Assembly (NCBI GenBank): GCA_964496205.1
Contig: CAZBXV010000002.1
Location: 16,905 to 80,904, forward strand
Length of the DNA: 64,000 nucleotides
DNA from: CAYLHS01 sp964496205
Lineage (GTDB): Bacteria; Actinomycetota; Acidimicrobiia; Spongiisociales; UBA4744
Direction: 5' to 3'
The notes beneath the pieces are model-generated. The model worked only from the letters and a program-made list of their open reading frames with translations, was not told where the DNA came from and made no database searches. The position numbers and the translations under genes are program-made. Shown piece by piece: positions 40,933-48,976 of this stretch. Within the stretch, counting starts at the first letter, position 1. Each line of letters begins with the position of its first letter.

Positions 40933-42422
40933 GATTCGTGGCCGGCCCTGAGATCACGCTTCAGCACCTTGCCGGCGGCATTGCGAGGCAGCTCGTCGAT
41001 GGTGGTGACGTGCTTCGGGATCTTGTACCGGGCGAGCTTCCCGTCGCAGAAGGCGATGATGTCGTCCGGGTCGAACGTCTCCTCATCTCGGGGAACGACG
41101 ATCGCGAGACCGACCTCACCCCACCGTTCGTCGGGGACGCCGATCACCGCGACATCGAGCACGTTCGGGTGGTGAAAGAGCACTTGTTCTACTTCTGCCG
41201 GGTACACGTTCTCCCCGCCCGAGATGAACATGTCCTTCCACCGATCGACCAGATAGACGTACCCGTCTTCATCGATGCGTGCAGCGTCGCCGGTGTGGAG
41301 CCAGCCGTCCGTGAACGACGACTCGTTGGCCTCCGGGCGTTCCCAGTAGCCAGGTGTGACGAGCGGACCTCGCACCCACAGCTCGCCGATCTGGTCCCTG
41401 GGCACGTCCTGGCCTTCCTCGCTGACGACCCGAATCTCGGCATGTAGGACCGGCTTGCCCACCGAACCGGCCTTCGAGAGGGCGTGAGCCTCATCGGTGA
41501 GGAAGATCGTCGGCGACGTTTCGGTCATCCCCATGCCCTGTCTGATGACGACCCCTCGGTCGGCGTACCGCTCGAGGAGCGCGACGGGCAGCGCCGCGCC
41601 ACCGGATGCCCACGATTCGACCTTGGAGAGGTCTGCGGTTTCCCAGTCGGGATGCTCGGCGAGGAACTGGTACACGGATGGCACGCCGAGGAAGTGGGTG
41701 ATCCTCCCGGACGTGAACCATTCGAGCATTCGTCCAGGATCGAACTCCCGGAGGTTGACCGAGGTTGCCCCCATGTGCAGACACGGCGTCGTGTACAGGT
41801 TGAGCCCTCCGGAATGGAAGGTTGGGAGCACGTTGAGGTTTGTCGAGTCTGCGGTGAGGCCGATGGCGTTGCCGATGTTGACCGCATTCCAGAAGAACAT
41901 GCCGTGCGTGGTGATCGCACCTTTGGGATGTCCGGTCGTGCCCGACGTGTAGAGGATCGCCCAGGGATCGTCGAACGTTGCGGTGACCGGGTGGACGGAG
42001 GAAGGATCCGAGGCAGCCTTGGCGTTCTCGTAGTCGGATCCAAGCTGGAGCTTCATCGGTACGTCGAGCTGTGCGACGGCGGAAGCGTAGGTGTCTTCGT
42101 GGATGATGACCTTCGGGTGGCAGTCGTTGACGATGAACTGAAGTTCGGGAACGGCGAGACGCCAGTTCAGTGGTACGAGGATCGCGGTGAGCTTCGCACA
42201 CGCGAACAGCGCTTCGAACGTATCAGTGGTGTTCCCGGAGAGAAACGCGACTCGATCGCCATCGCCGACGCCCTGGTTTGCGAGCCATGCGGCGAGGCGT
42301 CGCACCCGATCCTCGAGGGAGGCGTACGTGAGCGTGAGACTTCTCCCGTCGTCGATCAGCGCAACCTTGTCGGGGGCCATGTCCGCATGGTGGCCGATCC
42401 AGTCGTAGGCGGGAATCGTCAT
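40929..42422 (-). CDS. Acyl-CoA synthetase (class I adenylate-forming enzyme)
   Basis: 497 residues. ATP loop LYTSGTTGHPKGAITTH, A5 motif GMGMTETSPTIF, A7 GWLHTGDAARIDEDGYVYLV, A8 DRWKDMFISGGENVYPAEVE, and the catalytic Lys near the end in ELPRNAAGKVLKRDLR. It activates a carboxylic acid to its AMP ester and then the CoA thioester; chain length cannot be read. ATG 42422 has GGAG upstream. First of a two-gene unit with the enoyl-CoA hydratase, behind hairpin copy 3. Confidence 0.94.
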   Translation of the reverse strand: MTIPAYDWIGHHADMAPDKVALIDDGRSLTLTYASLEDRVRRLAAWLANQGVGDGDRVAFLSGNTTDTFEALFACAKLTAILVPLNWRLAVPELQFIVNDCHPKVIIHEDTYASAVAQLDVPMKLQLGSDYENAKAASDPSSVHPVTATFDDPWAILYTSGTTGHPKGAITTHGMFFWNAVNIGNAIGLTADSTNLNVLPTFHSGGLNLYTTPCLHMGATSVNLREFDPGRMLEWFTSGRITHFLGVPSVYQFLAEHPDWETADLSKVESWASGGAALPVALLERYADRGVVIRQGMGMTETSPTIFLTDEAHALSKAGSVGKPVLHAEIRVVSEEGQDVPRDQIGELWVRGPLVTPGYWERPEANESSFTDGWLHTGDAARIDEDGYVYLVDRWKDMFISGGENVYPAEVEQVLFHHPNVLDVAVIGVPDERWGEVGLAIVVPRDEETFDPDDIIAFCDGKLARYKIPKHVTTIDELPRNAAGKVLKRDLRAGHES

Positions 42423-42464
42423 TTGGTCTCCACTCTTCGCTGAGCCGATGCTACCGATACGCTG

Positions 42465-42503
42465 CGAACCCAGGGCTCAGCGCGACCCTGAGCCCTGGGT
42501 TCG
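42465..42503 (-). terminator. Hairpin of the GAACCCAGGG family, copy 3
   Basis: A perfect 16-bp stem: cgaacccagggctcag (42465-42480) and ctgagccctgggttcg (42488-42503) with a 7-base loop. It lies 23 bases after the stop of the minus-strand DMT gene (42526) and 43 before the next start, so it is well placed as its terminator, though no T-run follows. Confidence 0.7.
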
Positions 42504-42525
42504 GTGAGAGGGTGGCTGACGCTGA

Positions 42526-43404
42526 TCAGTCCGGAGCCGGTGTCCTCTCTCGACTGCGAACGATCAGCGCAACAGACAGAAGAATGATCGGCAGGGCGAT
42601 CCACACCTGACCGGTGAGATGTTCCTGACCGAGCGTCACCCCGAGGATCACCGCGAACAGCGGATTCACGTATGCGTAGGAGGTGGCAAGTGCGGGGCGA
42701 ACGGTGCGCAGCAGGTACATGTAGGCGCTGAAGGCGATCAGCGAGCCCGGAACGATGAGCCACGCGAGCGCCAACCAGGACTTGAGGCTGGGCATCGCGG
42801 TGATCGACTCGCCGAGTGTGAAGCCGATGATGCCGAGTACGACTCCGCCACCGAGCATCTCGATCGCCGTGGACATCAGACCGTCGGGCAGATCGGTGTG
42901 CGCGGACCACACGGAACCGAACGACCACAGGATCGGTGAGATGACGACGAGGACGAGGCCCAGCGGTGCGGCCTTGAAGTCGCCCTCTCCCGAGAGCAAG
43001 AGCACGCCACCGAGACCAACGGCGATACCGAGCCACTCGGTCCGATTCGGCCACCTTCCGAAGAACCCCGATATCAGCGCAGCCCATACGGGAACCAACG
43101 CGACGGCAGTGGCCGTGATTCCCGACCCGACACCAACGTCCTCTGCGACGGTGACCAGTCCCAGGCCGCCAACGAACAGGAGCACGCCGACACCAACGGC
43201 ATTCCTCGACTGCCGTGCCGTTGGGAGCGCGGCTCCACGCCATCGGACCCATGCGAACAGGATCAGCCCGGCCGTGAGCATTCGGATCGACGTACCGAGA
43301 AACGGCGGAAACGTCTCGACCATGAACCGGAGCGCGAGGTAGGTGGAGCTCCAGATGAGGTACACGGCTGCAAGTGCCGCGACGATTGTCCACCGCTTCG
43401 ACAT
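42526..43404 (-). CDS. EamA/DMT-family transporter (YedA-like)
   Basis: 292 residues, ten helices. The start WTIVAALAAVYLIWSSTYLA and IRMLTAGLILFAWVRWRGA match EamA exporters of the YedA/RhaT superfamily; the C-half has YLLRTVRPALATSYAYVNPL. Probably exports amino acids or similar metabolites; substrate unknown. ATG 43404 has GGAG upstream. Divergent from the membrane protein at 43447. Confidence 0.92.
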   Translation of the reverse strand: MSKRWTIVAALAAVYLIWSSTYLALRFMVETFPPFLGTSIRMLTAGLILFAWVRWRGAALPTARQSRNAVGVGVLLFVGGLGLVTVAEDVGVGSGITATAVALVPVWAALISGFFGRWPNRTEWLGIAVGLGGVLLLSGEGDFKAAPLGLVLVVISPILWSFGSVWSAHTDLPDGLMSTAIEMLGGGVVLGIIGFTLGESITAMPSLKSWLALAWLIVPGSLIAFSAYMYLLRTVRPALATSYAYVNPLFAVILGVTLGQEHLTGQVWIALPIILLSVALIVRSRERTPAPD

Positions 43405-43433
43405 GAATCTCCAGGATCGAGGTTGCGCAAGCG

Positions 43434-43439
43434 TACCCT
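43434..43439 (+). promoter_or_regulatory. Putative leaderless -10 box (TACCCT)
   Basis: Plus-strand TACCCT, 7 bases before ATG 43447. Confidence 0.5.
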
Positions 43440-43446
43440 GGTCGGC

Positions 43447-44256
43447 ATGCAGTCGTCCTCCGCCCTCGGCCGCCCCATCGTGTGGAGCTACCCGTCCAAC
43501 CGTTTCGCAGTGATCGGGTCTGCCGTCGGGGCCGTCATCGTGGCGGTTCTCCGGATGGTTGCGAGTCGTCCGGTGACGATCGGCAATCTGTTCGGCTCAT
43601 TCATGGCCCTGTTCCTCGCGTGGGCGGTGGCCAGGGAGATCGATCCCGCAGAGACGATATCGGCGGGTATCGCGCTTGTGGTGGCGGCACTCGCGATCCT
43701 CCAGTTCGGGTTCGCGTCGATCTGGCTCGTGGTGGGCGCGTTGCTGGGGGTCCGGGCAGCGATCGGCACGGTCGGGGTTCAGCTGACCTGGATCGATGCA
43801 GCGGCACTTGCAGTCCTCGCCGGGTTTGTCGGGTACCGGTACGGATCGTGGATCGTGGTTGTGGTGCTGGTGGTGGGCGCCGTCTTGGCAGGCGACGATC
43901 GCAAGGTCCCCGCTGGTGTTGTGGTTGCCGCCGCCGGTGTCGCCGGACTCGTGCTGGGGAGCTCGAGCTCGGGGTGGTCCATGCCGAACACCGACACACT
44001 CATTGTGATGATCGGGGTGGTCGCATCGATCGTCATCCTCAGTGGCGGGGCATGCCCGGTGCTGCCGACGGACGTGGGTGATCGACTGATCGAGAAACGG
44101 AGGCTGGACATCGGGCGGGCCGTCGCCGCAGCCGCAGTCGTGATATCGGCGTTTCAGACCGGGTTGCCGTCCGAGTTGAGCCCCGTTGCCGCTGCACTCC
44201 TTGCGGCGGGGATTGTCAGGCTTGTTCGGTACGTACAGATCGAGCTGGCCGGGTAG
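43447..44256 (+). CDS. Polytopic membrane protein of unknown function
   Basis: 269 residues, eight or more hydrophobic segments, Gly/Val/Ala-rich (for example GSWIVVVVLVVGAVLAG and AGVVVAAAGVAGLVLGSSSS). The only polar block is near residue 210 (CPVLPTDVGDRLIEKRRLD). No transporter signature is recognised. The leaderless box at 43434 supports ATG 43447 over an in-frame start at 43423. It converges on the DUF2269-like gene. Confidence 0.75.
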   Translation: MQSSSALGRPIVWSYPSNRFAVIGSAVGAVIVAVLRMVASRPVTIGNLFGSFMALFLAWAVAREIDPAETISAGIALVVAALAILQFGFASIWLVVGALLGVRAAIGTVGVQLTWIDAAALAVLAGFVGYRYGSWIVVVVLVVGAVLAGDDRKVPAGVVVAAAGVAGLVLGSSSSGWSMPNTDTLIVMIGVVASIVILSGGACPVLPTDVGDRLIEKRRLDIGRAVAAAAVVISAFQTGLPSELSPVAAALLAAGIVRLVRYVQIELAG

Positions 44257-44264
44257 GCGCGGAT

Positions 44265-44705
44265 TCAGGAGCCGAGTCTGAGGATCATCGAGATCAGTGC
44301 GATCGCAACGACCCCTGCATCGACGAGCGCAAGCACACCAAACCTGCGGTAGAGAGCACCAAGCTTCGACCCGTCCGATGTTGCTTGCTGCATCGACTTG
44401 GTCATGGGTCCTGACACTCTGGCACCGAAGATCGCCCCATTGACGACCGCAAGGATGCCGATGATCACGAACAGGTTGGTGAACTTCCACGGGCTGTCGA
44501 GCACCAGGATCACGCCGCTGATCAGAACGAGGATGCCCATCGGCATGAAGAGCACGTTGCCGAGCTTCTCGAATGAACCTGGCAGGGCCGTGCCGGTCGT
44601 GGCGACCTGTCTGCTCGTCAGCGAAGCGAGGACGCCTACGGCAACACCGGCTCCTAGCCAAATCGCGGCCGTCACGACGTGGGTGATGAGCACGAACGTA
44701 TGCAT
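44265..44705 (-). CDS. DUF2269-like membrane protein
   Basis: 146 residues, four helices. His residues in the first helix (MHTFVLITHVVTAAIWLGAG) and the GILVLISGVILVLDSPW segment are typical of DUF2269-type integral membrane proteins, whose role is not known. ATG 44705 has TAGCTT 8 bases upstream. Same strand as the DUF4332 gene, 65 bases downstream of it. Confidence 0.75.
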   Translation of the reverse strand: MHTFVLITHVVTAAIWLGAGVAVGVLASLTSRQVATTGTALPGSFEKLGNVLFMPMGILVLISGVILVLDSPWKFTNLFVIIGILAVVNGAIFGARVSGPMTKSMQQATSDGSKLGALYRRFGVLALVDAGVVAIALISMILRLGS

Positions 44706-44713
44706 GGAACAAC

Positions 44714-44719
44714 AAGCTA
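44714..44719 (-). promoter_or_regulatory. Putative leaderless -10 box (TAGCTT)
   Basis: Minus-strand TAGCTT, 8 bases before ATG 44705. Confidence 0.45.
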
Positions 44720-44770
44720 CTGACGATCGCCGGCCTGACCGGGATGATCCTGGAATCACCGCCGGAGGAC

Positions 44771-45469
44771 CTACCACTCGATCAGCGCGGGCAGCTTCCT
44801 GGCCGACTCGACAGAGAAACGGACCTCGCCCGGGAGTGCAGGCACACCATCAAAACCGGTCGACTCGACGAATGTCCGCAGCTCGACGACGAGCTTCTCA
44901 GGGTCGCGTGTCGCGAGGTCCGCGACGGATCCGACACCCGCATCGAGGTAGAGCCGGGCTCTGATTCCTTTCAGGCCGGTAATCCTGGCGAGATCGGACA
45001 ACCGGACCAGCTCCTCGACGGAGGGAAGTGGCACGGCGGCTCGCCGTGATATGTCCTGCCTCGCCGTTGATGTCCTCCCCTGGCTGACCATCTCGTCGGC
45101 CGACTTGATGCCGATCGCCGACACGCGATCCGCGTGGTCCGAATCAACACCACGGAAGTTCCGAAGCGGGAACGGTGTCGGTTCGACCCGGTCTCTGCGC
45201 AGGGTCCTGGCGGTGTGAGACATCACGATGTCGTCGAGGAACTCGTAGTAGTAGTTGATGCCCCACAGGTCGAGCTTGGCCGACTCCTTTGGCACCGACT
45301 CGATCGACGCCACGTAGCTCTCCAGGTCTGAAGGTGTTGCCTCATCCAACTCGATCCCGTGCCCGGCGAGATACTCCTCGAAGTCCTGGACGTACCCGAC
45401 GATCCGTTCCGCGGCACCCGATGATCGCCCTCCTCGCCGGAGAAAGGTCGTGAAGGCCTGCTCGTTCAC
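44771..45469 (-). CDS. DUF4332/helix-hairpin-helix protein with integrase SAM-like N-terminus
   Basis: 232 residues. Residues 1-80 (FTTFLRRGGRSSGAAERIVG, FEEYLAGHGIELDEATPSDL) read like the SAM-like core-binding domain of tyrosine recombinases. The rest holds two DUF4332-type helix-hairpin-helix units: VSAIGIKSADEMVSQGRT and SDLARITGLKGIRARLYLDA, then AGVGSVADLATRDPEKLV. DNA or RNA binding is likely; there is no catalytic domain. GTG 45469 has TAGATT 6 bases upstream. It starts 5 bases after the AlkZ-like gene stop. Confidence 0.75.
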   Translation of the reverse strand: MNEQAFTTFLRRGGRSSGAAERIVGYVQDFEEYLAGHGIELDEATPSDLESYVASIESVPKESAKLDLWGINYYYEFLDDIVMSHTARTLRRDRVEPTPFPLRNFRGVDSDHADRVSAIGIKSADEMVSQGRTSTARQDISRRAAVPLPSVEELVRLSDLARITGLKGIRARLYLDAGVGSVADLATRDPEKLVVELRTFVESTGFDGVPALPGEVRFSVESARKLPALIEW

Positions 45470-45473
45470 GATG

Positions 45474-46550
45474 TCAATCTACGCGGGAGTGCGAGGAGAT
45501 CTCGACGTCGAGGCCGAGGAAACTCCCGTAGTCCGCAGCCCCGGCCGCGATTCCCTTGATGGTCTTCTGCGTGAACTTCACGAACGCGGTCGGCTCGATG
45601 GAGACCGAACGGGTCTTCACCTTCCGCTTCCATGTGCCCTCGATTCGGCCGCCGACGATGACGATCGGGCTGAACATGCCGTTCAACCCGCGGTTCACGA
45701 GTTCCATATCTGCGTGGTCGATGATCGCGCTGCGGTCCTTGTAGCTGATCATGTATTCGTCGAACGAGGGGAGGAGGTGTACCCCGCCTCCCGGCGCCGA
45801 CGGCTGGTCGGATCCCAGGTAGTAGGTGGTGTCGTCGATGGACTCTTCGATCAGGTCGGCGTCGGCGACTCCGGCCCGCACGTCCTTCATCGTGAGGCCG
45901 CTCCACCAGGCGAAATCCTGGGCGGTTGCCGGGCCATGGCTGGTGAAGTAGCGGCGAGCCGCCTCGACCACCGCCTCATCACGACTGAACGACGGAGGGT
46001 TCGGCACCCACTCGTCGAGAAGGACGAACGTGAATTCCTTGCCTTTCCTCGGCCCGAAGCAGGTGATGCCCTCCTGACCGATCCTCCAAAGGAGATGGAC
46101 CCCGCGGCTCTTGTCCGTCGGTATCCCCGCGGCCGTCATGCGTTCCTTCAGCTCGTCTCTCGTCAGTTGGTGCTCCGCCTCCAGTGCTTTGACGACGACC
46201 TTCCGTGCCTTTGTCAGGTGCTCTTCCTCGAGACCGATCCGAGTCATGTTCTTGCCGTACGCCTTGATGACGCGTTCTTTCGTGAGGCCCATCATCCAAT
46301 GGACGTCCTCAGCAGCCGCGAAGTGGATCGTGCGCCGCATCGTCCAAGTGCGAACGATCCTTCCGTTCCCGATCGACTCCTCCACGTCGGCCTCTGTGCA
46401 GCCGGTCGTTCGCAGCCCGATACCCCAGAGGCTCATCAAGTAGTCCTGTGCCTGCATTGCCCCCATCCAGGACACGACCTGCTCGGGTTTTGTGAACGAT
46501 GTGGCGGAGATCCGTTGATTGGCGAGACGAAGGCGAGTGATGAGCGTCAT
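45474..46550 (-). CDS. AlkZ-like winged-helix DNA-binding protein
   Basis: 358 residues of the AlkZ/YcaQ-type winged-helix family (DUF1006-like). VVSWMGAMQAQDYLMSLWGI gives the QAQ-type motif; IVRTWTMRRTIHFAAAEDVH and AQDFAWWSGLTMKDVRAG follow. AlkZ and YcaQ are DNA glycosylases that unhook interstrand crosslinks or alkylated bases; many members are not yet tested. ATG 46550 has TAGGAT 8 bases upstream. Neighbours are a dCMP deaminase and a helix-hairpin-helix protein, consistent with DNA maintenance. Confidence 0.85.
   Translation of the reverse strand: MTLITRLRLANQRISATSFTKPEQVVSWMGAMQAQDYLMSLWGIGLRTTGCTEADVEESIGNGRIVRTWTMRRTIHFAAAEDVHWMMGLTKERVIKAYGKNMTRIGLEEEHLTKARKVVVKALEAEHQLTRDELKERMTAAGIPTDKSRGVHLLWRIGQEGITCFGPRKGKEFTFVLLDEWVPNPPSFSRDEAVVEAARRYFTSHGPATAQDFAWWSGLTMKDVRAGVADADLIEESIDDTTYYLGSDQPSAPGGGVHLLPSFDEYMISYKDRSAIIDHADMELVNRGLNGMFSPIVIVGGRIEGTWKRKVKTRSVSIEPTAFVKFTQKTIKGIAAGAADYGSFLGLDVEISSHSRVD
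45476..45481 (-). promoter_or_regulatory. Putative leaderless -10 box (TAGATT)
   Basis: Minus-strand TAGATT, 6 bases before GTG 45469; it lies inside the 3' end of the AlkZ-like gene. Confidence 0.45.
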
Positions 46551-46558
46551 GAGAAGGC

Positions 46559-46564
46559 ATCCTA
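46559..46564 (-). promoter_or_regulatory. Putative leaderless -10 box (TAGGAT)
   Basis: Minus-strand TAGGAT, 8 bases before ATG 46550 of the AlkZ-like gene. Confidence 0.45.
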
Positions 46565-46596
46565 TAGGTGGGCGGGGACGAGAATCCCGTGCCCGA

Positions 46597-47070
46597 CTAC
46601 TGCCCGTCGTATTGCTCGATCACGTCCTCGAGGATGTCAAGCTCGATACCGGCGGCCGCCAGGATTTCGGGAGTGTCGCCGCCGGCGTGGTAGCGACGCT
46701 GCGCTACGACCCGGGAGATACCGGTGCTGGCGATCAGCATCGCGCATACCCGACATGGCTCCATCGTGCAGTAGATCGTCGTGCCTTCGAGCGGCAGGCC
46801 GTACCTGGCCGCCTGGGCGATGGCGTTTTGCTCGGCGTGCACCGTCCGGACGCAGTGCTGACGGATGGTCCCGTCGTCATCGATGACCTTTTTGAGGTCG
46901 TGGCCCGCTTCGTCGCAGTGGGGCATCCCGGACGGCGATCCAACATAGCCAGTACAGATGATTCGCTTGTTGCGAACGACGACCGCTCCCGACTTGCCAC
47001 GGTCGCAGGTGGCCCGGGTAGCAACCTGGTGCACGAGTTCGAGGAAGTACTCATCCCAACTTGGTCTCAT
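46597..47070 (-). CDS. Deoxycytidylate deaminase (ComEB-like)
   Basis: 157 residues. Zinc site HAEQNAIAQAAR (H-A-E) and TMEPCRVCAMLI (P-C-x2-C); the start MRPSWDEYFLELVHQVATRA and SGAVVVRNKRIICTGYVGSP are typical of dCMP deaminases. It converts dCMP to dUMP for thymidylate synthesis. ATG 47070 has TAACGT 7 bases upstream. Confidence 0.94.
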   Translation of the reverse strand: MRPSWDEYFLELVHQVATRATCDRGKSGAVVVRNKRIICTGYVGSPSGMPHCDEAGHDLKKVIDDDGTIRQHCVRTVHAEQNAIAQAARYGLPLEGTTIYCTMEPCRVCAMLIASTGISRVVAQRRYHAGGDTPEILAAAGIELDILEDVIEQYDGQ

Positions 47071-47077
47071 GCCGTGC

Positions 47078-47083
47078 ACGTTA
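47078..47083 (-). promoter_or_regulatory. Putative leaderless -10 box (TAACGT)
   Basis: Minus-strand TAACGT, 7 bases before ATG 47070 of the dCMP deaminase. Confidence 0.4.
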
Positions 47084-47223
47084 CAGGTCTGTGTCACGCC
47101 GGTGATGCGCGAAACCCGACCGGCAGGATCGATGGGTGGTTCGACCGCTCGCACCAGCGGAGGAACTCGAGGCGGCCGTGGCGGCCTCGCTCGGAGGTCG
47201 AAGGAGGTCCGCCGCCCTCGGAG

Positions 47224-47397
47224 ATGGTCGCACGCGAACCGTCCTTCGTAGCTCTCGTCGCCGGCTACTTCACCTGGGCAGCAACCAGGCCGACTACCGC
47301 CGATGTTCGACACGACATCAGGGAGTTTGAGAAGGCCCAAGGTGCGATCTGTCTGGAGTGGGCGGCGCGGGAACTCGATCTTCCTCTCCCTGGGTAG
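47224..47397 (+). CDS. Doubtful small open frame upstream of the XRE-MurA gene
   Basis: The 380 bases between the dCMP deaminase start and the XRE-MurA gene hold no certain gene. A plus-strand frame of 57 codons (MVAREPSFVALVAGYFTWAA, then REFEKAQGAICLEWAARELD) has protein-like composition and ends in a double stop, but no ribosome site or promoter box is clear. It may be a remnant or a chance frame. Confidence 0.2.
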   Translation: MVAREPSFVALVAGYFTWAATRPTTADVRHDIREFEKAQGAICLEWAARELDLPLPG

Positions 47398-47420
47398 TAG
47401 ATGACACCGAATTGACTCAC

Positions 47421-47442
47421 GATATCTCATATATGAGATATC
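47421..47442. promoter_or_regulatory. Perfect 22-bp palindrome, putative operator of the XRE-MurA gene
   Basis: Half-site gatatctcata followed by its exact complement tatgagatatc, strikingly AT-rich in this GC-rich DNA. It ends 10 bases before the ATG and overlaps the -10 candidate. A dimeric XRE repressor site is the natural reading, and the downstream protein itself carries an XRE domain. Confidence 0.7.
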
Positions 47443-47444
47443 CT
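47439..47444 (+). promoter_or_regulatory. Putative leaderless -10 box (TATCCT) inside the operator edge
   Basis: TATCCT, 8 bases before ATG 47453. The palindrome covers its first bases, so protein binding there would block RNA polymerase. A TTGACT at 47412 is 21 bases away, too far for an ideal -35. Confidence 0.4.
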
Positions 47445-47452
47445 TCGGGGCG

Positions 47453-48976
47453 ATGACACACCACTACAAGAACCGCATAGGTGAGTTGATCCGTGACGCA
47501 CGGACCCACAGGGGTCTCACCCAGGCACAGCTCGCCGACCTGTTGTCCACCTCGCAGAGTGCCATCAACCGCATCGAGAAGGGTCAGCAGAACCTCAGTC
47601 TCGAAATGGTTGCTCGCATCGGGGAGGCGTTGAACTCGGAGATCATGCACGTCGGCGCGGGCCCGACACACTTCCGTGTCACGGGTCCCACGCGTCTCGA
47701 AGGCAGCATCACCGTGAAGACATCGAAGAACGCCGGTGTCGCACTGTTGTGCGCATCGCTTCTCAACAAGGGGCCTACGACACTCCGAAGAGTTGCTCGC
47801 ATCGAAGAGGTCAACCGGCTCCTCGAAGTGCTCAACAGCATCGGTGTCGAAACCAAGTGGTTGGGAGACAACGACCTCGAGATCAACCCACCGGCCGAGC
47901 TCGACCTCGAATCGATGGATGAAGACGCTGCACGTCGCACCCGATCGATCATCATGTTCCTCGGCCCGCTCCTTCACCGATACGACACGTTCGAGCTGCC
48001 CTACGCGGGAGGCTGCAACCTCGGTCTTCGCACGGTGGAACCACACCTATCGGCCCTGCGCAATTTCGGACTCGAAGTGAAGGCGACCGAGGGCTGGTAT
48101 CACACGGCCGTGAACCGTGCCATCGAACCTGCGCACCCGATCGTGCTCACCGAACGAGGAGACACCGTCACCGAGAACGTCATCATGGCCGCCGCTCTCT
48201 ACCCGGGTACGACGATCATCAGAAACGCCTCACCCAACTACATGGTTCAGGATCTCTGTTTCTTCCTCCAGAAGCTCGGCGTCGAGATCGACGGGATCGG
48301 AACCACGACGCTTACCATCGCCGGTGTGAAGGACATCGACGTCGATGTCGACTACGCACCCAGCGAAGATCCGATCGAAGCAATGTCGCTCTTGACGGCA
48401 GCGATTGTCACAGGATCGACGATCACCATCGAACGCGTACCGATCGAGTTCCTCGAGATCGAATTGTCTCTTCTGGAGGAGATGGGCCTCCAGTACGACC
48501 GCTCCGACGAGTACATGGCCCGCAACGAGCAGACCCGCCTCGTCGATATCACCACGAGACCATCAGAGCTGCATGCGCCAATCGACAAGATCCACCCGAT
48601 GCCGTTTCCCGGTCTCAACATCGACAACCTGCCGTTCTTTGCGGCGATCGCCGCCGTCGCAGAAGGCCAGACGCTCATTCATGACTGGGTGTACGAGAAC
48701 CGGGCCATCTACCTCGTCGAGCTCAACAAACTCGGTGCGCAGGTGACCCTCATGGACCCGCACAGAGTCATGATCGAAGGACCTACTCGCTGGTCCGGAG
48801 CAGAGGTGATCTGTCCGCCCGCCTTGCGGCCTGCCGTCGTCATCCTGCTTTCGATGATGGCCGCCAAAGGAACCTCGGTGCTGCGATCCACCTACGCCAT
48901 CCACCGAGGGTACGAGGGACTCGCCGAGCGCCTCAACGAACTCGGTGCCAGCATCGAACCGTTCAGGGACATCTAG
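47453..48976 (+). CDS. XRE helix-turn-helix fused to a MurA-type enolpyruvyl transferase
   Basis: 507 residues. Residues 8-62 are an XRE helix-turn-helix (IGELIRDARTHRGLTQAQLA, SQSAINRIEKGQQNLSLEMV). From residue 73 a complete UDP-GlcNAc 1-carboxyvinyltransferase follows, which adds phosphoenolpyruvate to UDP-GlcNAc in peptidoglycan synthesis. Key positions are kept: Lys92-Asn93 (VKTSKNAGVALL), the active Cys188 (PYAGGCNLGLRTVEPHLSAL), and Asp391 aligning with the catalytic Asp of FPTDMQAQ. The ending GYEGLAERLNELGASIE is normal. A catalytically competent MurA that may also act as a DNA-binding regulator, perhaps of its own gene through the palindrome at 47421. Confidence 0.9.
   Translation: MTHHYKNRIGELIRDARTHRGLTQAQLADLLSTSQSAINRIEKGQQNLSLEMVARIGEALNSEIMHVGAGPTHFRVTGPTRLEGSITVKTSKNAGVALLCASLLNKGPTTLRRVARIEEVNRLLEVLNSIGVETKWLGDNDLEINPPAELDLESMDEDAARRTRSIIMFLGPLLHRYDTFELPYAGGCNLGLRTVEPHLSALRNFGLEVKATEGWYHTAVNRAIEPAHPIVLTERGDTVTENVIMAAALYPGTTIIRNASPNYMVQDLCFFLQKLGVEIDGIGTTTLTIAGVKDIDVDVDYAPSEDPIEAMSLLTAAIVTGSTITIERVPIEFLEIELSLLEEMGLQYDRSDEYMARNEQTRLVDITTRPSELHAPIDKIHPMPFPGLNIDNLPFFAAIAAVAEGQTLIHDWVYENRAIYLVELNKLGAQVTLMDPHRVMIEGPTRWSGAEVICPPALRPAVVILLSMMAAKGTSVLRSTYAIHRGYEGLAERLNELGASIEPFRDI

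Noticed and set aside
45450..46886. 478-codon plus-strand open frame
   Set aside because: Antisense to the AlkZ-like and dCMP deaminase genes, no recognisable domain.
48550..48650. Loss of the catalytic Asp in the XRE-MurA protein
   Set aside because: At first FPTD appeared replaced by FPGLNID, but counting back from the conserved VAEG places Asp391 exactly at the catalytic position.
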